From Bacteroidales bacterium (lineage in GTDB: Bacteria; Bacteroidota; Bacteroidia; Bacteroidales; VadinHA17), in contig JALOMK010000066.1 in the NCBI GenBank assembly GCA_025455505.1, positions 1-8,894 on the forward strand: DNA of 8,894 bases, written 5' to 3'. The translations under genes and the position numbers were made by a program. A model generated the notes under the pieces. That model was not told the DNA's origin and searched no databases. It saw nothing but the letters and a program-made list of their open reading frames with translations. Positions 1 to 5,952 of this stretch are shown here, in pieces. How positions within the stretch are numbered: the stretch's first letter is position 1; the number at the start of each line of letters is the position of its first letter.

Positions 1-234
1 TCTTCATATAAGGTTTTTTAACATTTGAATGAAATATTTCACGGAGTTCAGTGGTCTAATGTATGAATGACTGTCCCTGCTTTGCCTGAGAACAGAAAGA
101 TTACATCATAATTCAGATCCGGCAGTTTTCTTAGCAAATAACAGGGGAAAGTTTTATTTGTTTTCATTTGTATTGAAAATTAGTAATTTCGGCGGAAAAT
201 CAGGCCGCTTATCGTTGGAAAAAAGAGATAGCTT
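1..234. other. non-coding region upstream of the adaptor gene
   Basis: All three forward frames hit a stop codon within the first 30 bases, and no convincing reading frame was seen on the reverse strand, so this looks like intergenic DNA rather than the end of an upstream gene. It is AT-rich towards the right. I see no tRNA, no strong terminator hairpin and no long repeat. A short GCGG/CCGC inverted repeat lies around 190-216 just before the adaptor gene, but it is too short to call a regulatory structure. Confidence 0.6.
184..191 (+). promoter_or_regulatory. possible Bacteroidota -7 promoter element for the adaptor gene
   Basis: TAATTTCG differs at one base from the Bacteroidota -7 consensus TAnnTTTG and lies 43 bp before the adaptor start codon. 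A TTTG at 157-160 could be the -33 element, but the 23-bp gap is somewhat longer than I would expect. This is a weak, position-based call. Confidence 0.3.
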
Positions 235-1560
235 ATGAAAAAAAGAATACTTATTATTTCGGGTATAGTGCTTGCCCTTGCGGCCCTTTTTGCTTTCAAC
301 AAAATCACCTCAAAAAGCAAGGAGGTTACAGCATATGCTGAAGTTGAAAGAGGCTTGTTTGAAATTACTGTAAGCAATTCCGGCGAGCTTATTGCGGAAA
401 GTTCAATCGACATCAGGGGACCAGAGATTGGATCCTCACAACAGGACCATGGCTCAAGCCAGGGCGGAAGAAGCGGAGGCGGCTCCATGAATATGGGGAG
501 AGGAATGGACATGAGAATGATGGATCTCAAAATCCAGGATATAGTGCCGGAAGGTACTATTGTAAAAGAAGGTGATTATATAGCTCAGCTCGACAGATCG
601 TCATATTCAAACAGTCTCAAGGATGCAAGGGATAATCTCACTACTGAGAGTAACAACCTTGAGATGAAAGTACTCGATACTGCAGTGACGATGACAAGCC
701 TTCGCGATGACATTAAGAATCAGAAGTTCGTCGTTGAGGAAGCAAGGATCACACTGGCCCAGTCGAAATATGAACCCCCCGCCACCATAAGGCAGGCTGA
801 AATAGCTCTCGACAAGGCGCAAAGGGCTCTTGAACAGAAAATCAAATCATACGACCTTAAAAAAGCCCAGACTCTTGCAGATATCAGACGTCAGAAACTC
901 CGGGTTGACAGGGCCGAAAGCCTTGTTACCGATCTCCAGGAATTCCTTGGCAAATTCACAATAACCGCCCCTGCTGACGGAATGGTTATCTATAAAAAGG
1001 AACGAAACGGGGCCAAAAGGAAGACCGGGTCAAACGTAAACCCCTTCGACAGGGTTGTCGCCACGCTGCCTGATCTGACATCCATGATATCGAAGATTTA
1101 TGTTAATGAGATCGAAGTGGCCAAAGTAAAACCCGGACTGAAGGTAAATATAAAAGTGGATGCTTTCCCGAATAAAGCATATACAGGAACAGTAATGACT
1201 GTTGCAAACATCGGGGAAGTTCTTCCGAACTCCGATTCAAAGATGTTCGAGGTCCAGATTAAAATCGACCAGTCAGACATGACTCTAAGGCCTTCGATGA
1301 CGACAGATAACAGAATCATTATAAAATCATTCGATGATGTAATATTCATCCCAACAGAGTGCGTTTATGCCGGAATCGATACAATCCCCTTTGTATACAA
1401 AAAGAACCGGACAAGACAGGTAGTGGAACTTGGCGAGGCCAATGACAAGCATGTCATTGTAAGACAGGGACTTAAAGAGGGAGAATCCCTCTTTACCTCA
1501 ACTCCTATAGGCGGAGAAGGTTTCAGGCTGGTGGGTGAGGACCTGTTAAGCAAAAACTAA
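235..1560 (+). CDS. HlyD/RND-type efflux periplasmic adaptor (membrane fusion protein)
   Basis: This 441-residue protein is a membrane fusion protein that would link an inner-membrane ABC or RND-type pump to an outer-membrane TolC-like channel. Residues 5-22 form one N-terminal membrane anchor. Residues 36-60 and about 100-120 are the two halves of a lipoyl/biotinyl-like domain (VPEGTIVKEGD near 104-114). Residues about 125-240 are a long charged, Ala/Leu/Lys-rich alpha-helical coiled-coil hairpin. The second lipoyl half is at 242-255 (ITAPADGMVIY), followed by beta-barrel and membrane-proximal domains with the typical VKPGLKVNIKVDAFP stretch at 298-312. Length is normal for the family. An oddity is a Gly/Ser-rich insertion at about 66-97 ending in six methionines within residues 85-96. 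No permease, ATPase or TolC gene lies downstream, so the cargo cannot be deduced. The start codon is the first in-frame ATG and directly precedes the membrane anchor. Confidence 0.9.
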   Translation: MKKRILIISGIVLALAALFAFNKITSKSKEVTAYAEVERGLFEITVSNSGELIAESSIDIRGPEIGSSQQDHGSSQGGRSGGGSMNMGRGMDMRMMDLKIQDIVPEGTIVKEGDYIAQLDRSSYSNSLKDARDNLTTESNNLEMKVLDTAVTMTSLRDDIKNQKFVVEEARITLAQSKYEPPATIRQAEIALDKAQRALEQKIKSYDLKKAQTLADIRRQKLRVDRAESLVTDLQEFLGKFTITAPADGMVIYKKERNGAKRKTGSNVNPFDRVVATLPDLTSMISKIYVNEIEVAKVKPGLKVNIKVDAFPNKAYTGTVMTVANIGEVLPNSDSKMFEVQIKIDQSDMTLRPSMTTDNRIIIKSFDDVIFIPTECVYAGIDTIPFVYKKNRTRQVVELGEANDKHVIVRQGLKEGESLFTSTPIGGEGFRLVGEDLLSKN

Positions 1561-1592
1561 ATCCGGTCAGGAACTTACATTTTTTTTATATT

Positions 1593-1600
1593 TACATTCG
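1593..1600 (+). promoter_or_regulatory. possible -7 promoter element for the beta-propeller gene
   Basis: TACATTCG matches the Bacteroidota TAnnTTTG element at all fixed positions but one, as does the overlapping TATATTTA at 1587-1594. They lie in the 58-bp gap after the adaptor gene, 18 bp or more before the next start codon. No clear TTG is found at the expected -33 distance. The gene may instead be read through from the adaptor gene. Confidence 0.25.
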
Positions 1601-1618
1601 TACAATTTACAGCCTTCT

Positions 1619-2497
1619 ATGAAGAATGTAGTTATACTGCTGTCACTTTCACTCGTGCTACAAAGCAATGTAAATGTATTGTCAGGACAGCAACAGAAAG
1701 CTTACGACCTTGCAAATCCCGACCTGAAACTGACACTCCCTCCGCTTCTGATGGAGGTGTCGGGAATATCATGGCTCGACCGGGATCTTCTCGCCGTTGT
1801 CCAGGATGAGGATGGAATGCTGTTCCTGTACGACACAAAGAATAACAAAATAGTCTCGGGCAAGACCTTCGGCCTTCCGGGCGATTATGAAGGGATTGCA
1901 GTAAAGGGCAAAAATCTGTTTGTGCTTCGAAGCGACGGCACAATTTTCAGCATCCCTGATTATACGCAGCAACAGTTAAAAACAAGTTCGCTCAGGTCTT
2001 CAGTACCCGCCCCTGATAATGAAGGCCTGTGCTTCGACAACAAAGGGACCAGGCTGCTTATAGCTCCAAAAGGAAGGATCAATGACGAAAACAGCAAGAA
2101 CAAGAGGTTTGTTTATTCTTACAACCTGGCAACAGGCAAGCCGGATGGCAAACCCGCCTTCGTAATAGATTTAGGAGAGGTAAAAAAGTTTGCACTTGCC
2201 AATAACCCGGAACTTGTAAAGAAAGACAAGAAAGGTAAGCCAAAGGAGCCTGACATTTCCATGCATGCATCAGCAATTGCAATTCACCCCGTTACGGGAA
2301 AGCTCTACCTTATATCTTCAAGTGACCGCCTCCTGTTTGTCTTTGGCAGCCAGGGACTCACTGAAAGGATTTACAGGCTCCAGCCGAAGCTTTTCCCCCA
2401 GCCCGAGGGAATCACATTCTCCCCTGAAGGCGACATGTACATTTCAAACGAGGGCAGCGACGGAGCAGCTACAATTTTGCGATTCAATTACAGGTAA
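1619..2497 (+). CDS. exported SdiA-regulated-family (YjiK-like) beta-propeller protein
   Basis: This 292-residue protein starts with a hydrophobic signal peptide (about residues 1-23, cleavage probably near SGQQQ), so it should act in the periplasm or envelope. The rest shows repeated propeller-blade motifs: VSGISW at 47-52, DYEGIAV at 89-95, DNEGLCFD at 133-140, HASAIAIHP at 216-224 and QPEGITFSPEGDMYISNEG at 261-279. This blade pattern, with recurring EG(I/L) and SAIAIHP motifs, fits the SdiA-regulated/YjiK family (Pfam PF06977). The biochemical role of that family is poorly known. A lysine-rich loop at about 200-211 interrupts one blade. The gene follows the adaptor gene by 58 bp in the same direction and may be co-transcribed with it. 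It ends only 17 bp from the end of the convergent regulator gene. Family assignment is fairly firm; function is not. Confidence 0.8.
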   Translation: MKNVVILLSLSLVLQSNVNVLSGQQQKAYDLANPDLKLTLPPLLMEVSGISWLDRDLLAVVQDEDGMLFLYDTKNNKIVSGKTFGLPGDYEGIAVKGKNLFVLRSDGTIFSIPDYTQQQLKTSSLRSSVPAPDNEGLCFDNKGTRLLIAPKGRINDENSKNKRFVYSYNLATGKPDGKPAFVIDLGEVKKFALANNPELVKKDKKGKPKEPDISMHASAIAIHPVTGKLYLISSSDRLLFVFGSQGLTERIYRLQPKLFPQPEGITFSPEGDMYISNEGSDGAATILRFNYR

Positions 2498-2514
2498 AAC
2501 AAGCGGCCCGGGTT

Positions 2515-3210
2515 TCAGCCATTTTCGCTTATCGTGATCATCCTGTCACGATCAAGTATCTTCAGAAACTTCCCGTCGACGTCTATCAGCCCTTCTTCCC
2601 TGAAGACTTTCATCATGCGAATTACAGTCTCGGGACTGAGACCTGTGAGTTCTGCAAGGTCCTTCCGTGACAGAGGCAGTTCGAAGACCTCCTTCTTGAA
2701 GACCCTGTCGGAAAGGCATAAGATAATATCGGCGAGGCGCCCGAACGACTGTTTGTGGGTAAGACAGAAAAACCTGCCATAGATCTGGATACTGTTCGCA
2801 CTGAGTATGTCGATCACTTCCTTGGCAAACACGGCATTCTGCTTGAGAAGCTGCCTGAAAACAGAAACGTCTATCTGCCTGATAGTCGAATCTACATAGG
2901 CCATCACCGAATACTCAAATGTCCTGACTTCATCAGAAACTGACGCTATCCCGAGAAGGTTGTTTTCAGGTATGATCTTCAGCACAAGGGTATTCTTGCC
3001 ATCTTCGATAAAGACCTTTGCGAGGCCTTTCTCAATGAACATGACATGTGAGGCAAAAGTGCCACGCTTGCAGATGATCTCACCCTTGCCATACTCAACC
3101 CACACGGAGTTTTCGTCAACAAGACGTTTCTCTTCCGCAGTCAGTGCCTCGAAACACCGGCATTCATGATTTGTAATCGTACAACCCGAGAAATTATTTC
3201 TGCTGCTCAT
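2515..3210 (-). CDS. Crp/Fnr-family transcriptional regulator with an N-terminal cysteine cluster
   Basis: This 231-residue protein has the normal Crp/Fnr length and layout. A cyclic-nucleotide-binding-type beta-roll spans about residues 28-115 (YGKGEIICKRG at 40-50, VMFIEKGLAKVF at 56-67). A dimerisation helix covers about 120-150. A winged helix-turn-helix lies at about 175-222, with LSRKDLAELTGLSPETVIRMM as the DNA-binding core. The recognition helix keeps the E and R of the FNR pattern E-x-x-S-R (ETVIR). I do not see the R-x-S cAMP-binding signature, so cAMP is an unlikely ligand. Cysteines 10, 17 and 19 cluster before the beta-roll, with others at 47, 149 and 165; this could hold an iron-sulfur cluster, haem or a thiol switch, though the spacing is not that of E. 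coli FNR. The gene is divergent from the cytochrome-rhodanese unit and is its likely regulator. Confidence 0.88.
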   Translation of the reverse strand: MSSRNNFSGCTITNHECRCFEALTAEEKRLVDENSVWVEYGKGEIICKRGTFASHVMFIEKGLAKVFIEDGKNTLVLKIIPENNLLGIASVSDEVRTFEYSVMAYVDSTIRQIDVSVFRQLLKQNAVFAKEVIDILSANSIQIYGRFFCLTHKQSFGRLADIILCLSDRVFKKEVFELPLSRKDLAELTGLSPETVIRMMKVFREEGLIDVDGKFLKILDRDRMITISENG

Positions 3211-3252
3211 CCTATCCTTTTATAATCCCGCACCTTCAGACATCAGGAGCTG

Positions 3253-3260
3253 CAAAATTA
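3253..3260 (-). promoter_or_regulatory. -7 promoter element for the Crp/Fnr regulator gene
   Basis: On the minus strand this reads TAATTTTG, a perfect match to the Bacteroidota consensus TAnnTTTG. It lies 42 bp before the regulator start codon. The expected -33 region falls inside the palindrome at 3280-3295, and there is no clean TTG at that distance. This fits a promoter that depends on an activator, or one that is blocked when the palindrome is bound. Confidence 0.5.
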
Positions 3261-3279
3261 GTAAAAAATCAACCTGAAA

Positions 3280-3295
3280 CATGATCCGGATCATG
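3280..3295. promoter_or_regulatory. perfect palindrome resembling an FNR-type operator
   Basis: CATGATCCGGATCATG is a perfect 16-bp palindrome. Its core ATGAT-CCGG-ATCAT has the same layout as the FNR site TTGAT-N4-ATCAA and differs only in the outermost base of each half. Its centre is about 40 bp upstream of the transcription start predicted from the -7 element at 3253-3260, the usual place for a class II Crp/Fnr activator. It is 134 bp from the cytochrome start codon. The divergent Crp/Fnr protein is the natural candidate to bind it, which would mean autoregulation. Confidence 0.6.
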
Positions 3296-3339
3296 ATATA
3301 TATGTACCTGAATCAGCCCGGAATGCGAGCAACTCCTTC

Positions 3340-3355
3340 TGTTAATTAATTAACA
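3340..3355. promoter_or_regulatory. perfect AT-rich palindrome with CRP-type half-site spacing
   Basis: TGTTAATTAATTAACA is a perfect 16-bp palindrome. Read as TGTTA-N6-TAACA it matches the CRP layout TGTGA-N6-TCACA at four of five bases per half. It is 66 bp upstream of the cytochrome start codon. An AATTTTTG at 3372-3379, one base from the Bacteroidota -7 consensus, follows at a distance that would put the palindrome over the -33 region of the cytochrome promoter. AT-rich palindromes can arise by chance, so the call is tentative. Confidence 0.4.
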
Positions 3356-3371
3356 AGTGTTGCTTTTTTAC

Positions 3372-3379
3372 AATTTTTG
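3372..3379 (+). promoter_or_regulatory. possible -7 promoter element for the cytochrome-rhodanese unit
   Basis: AATTTTTG matches TAnnTTTG at all fixed bases except the first. It lies 42 bp before the cytochrome start codon, the same spacing as the opposing regulator promoter has to its own gene. No TTG occurs at the normal -33 distance; the palindrome at 3340-3355 occupies that place. Weak call on its own, slightly strengthened by the symmetry of the region. Confidence 0.3.
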
Positions 3380-3421
3380 CAGTGCATGAGTCAATAATCC
3401 CTGTTTCTAAAAACCACTTAC

Positions 3422-4762
3422 ATGAAATACCTGTTATTCATCCCTTTAATCATAATGCTTGCAACAGCACAGCTTACAACAAGCTGCGAAAATCACAAGG
3501 CCTTCATGGGCGATGAAATAAGCTCCTGTGAAAAATGCCACACAGACTATGCCCTTCTTCAGAAGGTTTTCTCGCCCGATACCGAACCACCTGCCAGCGG
3601 ATGCGGCGGCGACGCTCCCTATTATGAACCATACGACAGGGTCTATATGGGTGGTGAGGGCTTCGAAGATTACAGGAAATCGGGACATTACGAGATAGGT
3701 TGTGCGGGATGTCACTTCGGAAATGATAAAAGCGACGACAAGAACACGGCACATTCGGGAGATTTCGTTTCCCATCCCTCCGGCGAGGCCGACAAGACAT
3801 GCGGAATCTGCCACGAGGACATTACTGCAAAATTTGCTTCAAGCATTCACAACGGCATGGGCCAGATGCGCAAGGTTGCAATCAGGAGCGGTTATAATGG
3901 ATATGAGGACTTTTCGAAACTGCCGGCACACCAGATTGAAGGTTACAGCAAGAACTGCGCCACATGTCACGGCACCTGTGGCAACTGCCATGTTGTGCGA
4001 CCAAAGATTGGCGGCGGGGGCCTTGCCAACGGACATATGTTCAACAAGGAGCCGGATATGGTCGGTGTTTGTGTATCATGTCACTCATCGAGAGGGGGGC
4101 ATGCTTTTATGGGTGTTGCCTCCGGTACAGTGCCCGACGTTCATCTTTCAAAGGCAGGAATGAAATGCACCGACTGCCATGACGGAGCCGAGCTTCACGG
4201 CAGCGGGGAAACGGTGAGCCAGAGATATGCATACAAATCGCTTCCGGAATGCGGGGAATGCCATACAGGCATGGCTAACAAAAACACCTATCACTCAGTG
4301 CATATAACTTCTTTCGACTGCCAGGTATGCCATTCACAGAATTACAACAACTGCGGAAGCTGCCATGTCCATGGAGCAGGTGCAAGAATCCCGGCATACA
4401 TGGATTTCAAGATCGCAAAGAATCCGATACCTGACATCAAACCGGGTTTCAGGCTATCCCTCGTTCGCAGGACACTTGCAGCACCGGATAACTGGAAGGA
4501 ATACGGCGTTCCGCAATATTCAAACTTCAGCGCACTGCCCACCTTTAACTATGCCACACCCCATAATATCCTCAGGTGGACCGACAGGACGAAAACGGAT
4601 GGGTCCTGTTCCAAGAACTGCCACATAAGAAACGACGCCGGAGTACTAAAGAACAAAAACCTCTACCTCTTCGAGGAAAACCTTAACAGCTGGGAACTTA
4701 CTGCTACAAAAGGCATAACAGTCGACGGGACGCTTCCGGCTTCATGGTTTACAACAAAATAA
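3422..4762 (+). CDS. exported multiheme c-type cytochrome (10 CXXCH plus one CX3CH), probable lipoprotein
   Basis: This 446-residue protein is an electron carrier or multiheme reductase acting outside the cytoplasm. A hydrophobic signal peptide (residues 1-21) ends in LTTSC, an imperfect lipobox, so lipid attachment at Cys22 is plausible. Ten CXXCH haem motifs are at residues 36-40, 94-98, 127-131, 179-183, 186-190, 217-221, 249-253, 277-281, 300-304 and 311-315. CSKNCH at 396-401 is a CX3CH variant that may hold an eleventh haem. Two pairs of closely packed motifs (179-190 and 300-315) look like a duplicated unit. Many extra histidines could serve as distal ligands. The stretch from 316 to 395 has no haem motif and might form a separate domain. 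The A-rich sequence before the ATG has no clear Shine-Dalgarno. It is the first gene of a unit with the rhodanese lipoprotein 39 bp downstream. The exact subfamily and substrate are not recognised. Confidence 0.9.
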   Translation: MKYLLFIPLIIMLATAQLTTSCENHKAFMGDEISSCEKCHTDYALLQKVFSPDTEPPASGCGGDAPYYEPYDRVYMGGEGFEDYRKSGHYEIGCAGCHFGNDKSDDKNTAHSGDFVSHPSGEADKTCGICHEDITAKFASSIHNGMGQMRKVAIRSGYNGYEDFSKLPAHQIEGYSKNCATCHGTCGNCHVVRPKIGGGGLANGHMFNKEPDMVGVCVSCHSSRGGHAFMGVASGTVPDVHLSKAGMKCTDCHDGAELHGSGETVSQRYAYKSLPECGECHTGMANKNTYHSVHITSFDCQVCHSQNYNNCGSCHVHGAGARIPAYMDFKIAKNPIPDIKPGFRLSLVRRTLAAPDNWKEYGVPQYSNFSALPTFNYATPHNILRWTDRTKTDGSCSKNCHIRNDAGVLKNKNLYLFEENLNSWELTATKGITVDGTLPASWFTTK

Positions 4763-4801
4763 TAATCAGATATTTATAAAAACAATTAAAATCAAATCAA
4801 A

Positions 4802-5797
4802 ATGAACAGAAAGAACCTACTTCTTGCAATCGCACTGCTGTTTACAATCTTTATCGTTTCCTGCGAAAAGGAATCTGAACCTGTAAACGAGGCCGAAGTA
4901 CTTGCAACTTACCTTGAATCTTCGGAATCTCCTCTTAAGAAGGACTTTGTCAATTCCGACATGCCTACAATAATTGCAGCCGACGAGGTAAAAACACTCA
5001 ACGAGACAAACCAGGTTTATATTATCGACATCAGGTCAGCCGCCGATTTTGCTGCAGGCCATATCAAGAATGCACACAACGTGGCACTGGCCGACATCCT
5101 CACACATATCAAGGGCATAAACCTCGCGTCATACACAAAGGTTGCCGTTGTATGCTACACAGGTCAGACTTCAGGGTTTGCTACTTCAATTCTCAGGATC
5201 ATGGGTTACGACAAAGCTTACTCTCTGAAATGGGGAATGTGCTCATGGCATGCCGACTTTGCAGGAAGATGGAATACTGCAATTGCCTCCGGTAACGCAT
5301 ACCAGTCGCAGTTCACAGCAACAGCCACAGAAAAAGGAGCCAAGGGTGAACTCCCAGTACTTACAACCGGCAAAACCACCGGTCAGGAGATCCTCGAGGC
5401 ACGCGTAGCAGCAGTTCTTGCAGAAGGTTTCACTCCTGCCTCAATAACTGCAGCAACTGTATTCGGAAATCTGTCAAATTATTATATCGCCAACTACTGG
5501 ACTGCAGCCCAGTACGCTGATCCCGGTCATATCCCCGGAGCTATCCAGTATACACCGAAAGAATCAATCAAGCTGGCAGCAGACCTGAAAACCCTGCCAA
5601 CAAACAAACCCGTTGTTGTATATTGCTTTACTGGTCAGACAAGCGCATTCCTTGCTGCCTACCTGCGTCTCCTCGGCTATGATGCAAAATCACTCCTCTA
5701 TGGAGGAAATGCAATGATATACGACAAAATGGTCGGGAAATCAATGACTGTGTTCAATGCATCACAGATCAAAGGATATACTTACGAAACCAACTAA
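4802..5797 (+). CDS. lipoprotein with two rhodanese domains, both with a catalytic cysteine
   Basis: This 331-residue protein would handle sulfane sulfur (transfer from thiosulfate, polysulfide or persulfide carriers) or a similar oxyanion at the cell envelope. The signal peptide ends in IVSC, a good lipobox, so Cys21 should be lipidated. Rhodanese domain 1 covers about residues 57-155 (VYIIDIRSAADFAAGHIKNA at 72-91) with active-site loop CYTGQTS starting at Cys118. Domain 2 covers about 225-315 (GHIPGAIQY at 242-250) with CFTGQTS starting at Cys275. The domains align well around their active sites, including the following (L/I)R(I/L)(M/L)GYD, pointing to internal duplication. Many classic tandem rhodaneses keep only the C-terminal cysteine; here both are present. 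Domain 1 has an extra cysteine at 147 (WGMCSWH). A 39-bp gap without a visible promoter or terminator separates it from the cytochrome gene, so they are probably co-transcribed. Confidence 0.9.
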   Translation: MNRKNLLLAIALLFTIFIVSCEKESEPVNEAEVLATYLESSESPLKKDFVNSDMPTIIAADEVKTLNETNQVYIIDIRSAADFAAGHIKNAHNVALADILTHIKGINLASYTKVAVVCYTGQTSGFATSILRIMGYDKAYSLKWGMCSWHADFAGRWNTAIASGNAYQSQFTATATEKGAKGELPVLTTGKTTGQEILEARVAAVLAEGFTPASITAATVFGNLSNYYIANYWTAAQYADPGHIPGAIQYTPKESIKLAADLKTLPTNKPVVVYCFTGQTSAFLAAYLRLLGYDAKSLLYGGNAMIYDKMVGKSMTVFNASQIKGYTYETN

Positions 5798-5811
5798 CCT
5801 TGGGTATAGCA

Positions 5812-5853
5812 AAAAAAGAGGCTGCTCTCACCTTCTGAGACAGCCTCTTTTTT
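5812..5853. terminator. strong hairpin terminator, probably bidirectional
   Basis: A left arm AAAAAAGAGGCTG-C-TCTCA (5812-5830) pairs with TGAGACAGCCTCTTTTTT (5836-5853) around the 5-base loop CCTTC, with one bulged C at 5825. Six T residues end the plus-strand copy. The A run on the left gives a U tract when read from the minus strand, so it can stop both the rhodanese unit (14 bp away) and the convergent isomerase gene (about 100 bp away). Hairpins with this GAGGCTGTCTCA-type stem are common in Bacteroidota intergenic regions. Confidence 0.9.
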
Positions 5854-5952
5854 ATTGATTTTATTCGTCCCTAGGAGAGTACTTTCAAAAATAGAATTCT
5901 CCGGAAGATAGATCTACTTTTGCTACATCCTCCTTATTTTTGCATTAGAGCC

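Noticed and set aside
2501..2530. A possible terminator between the convergent propeller and regulator genes (AAGCG...CGCTT and GGC...GCC)
   Set aside because: The arms are short, not continuous, lack a T tract and extend into the regulator's coding sequence.
3446..3814. A 122-residue minus-strand frame inside the cytochrome gene
   Set aside because: It is the reverse complement of a region with well-spaced CXXCH motifs on the plus strand and has no family pattern of its own.
3702..4163. A 153-residue plus-strand frame overlapping the cytochrome gene
   Set aside because: It is a shifted reading of the haem-rich sequence, composed mostly of Arg, Thr and His without a domain, while the main frame has all haem motifs in register.
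5872..5904. Short GGAGA/TCTCC inverted repeat after the terminator
   Set aside because: The five-base arms are separated by a long loop with no T tract, so chance is the simplest explanation.
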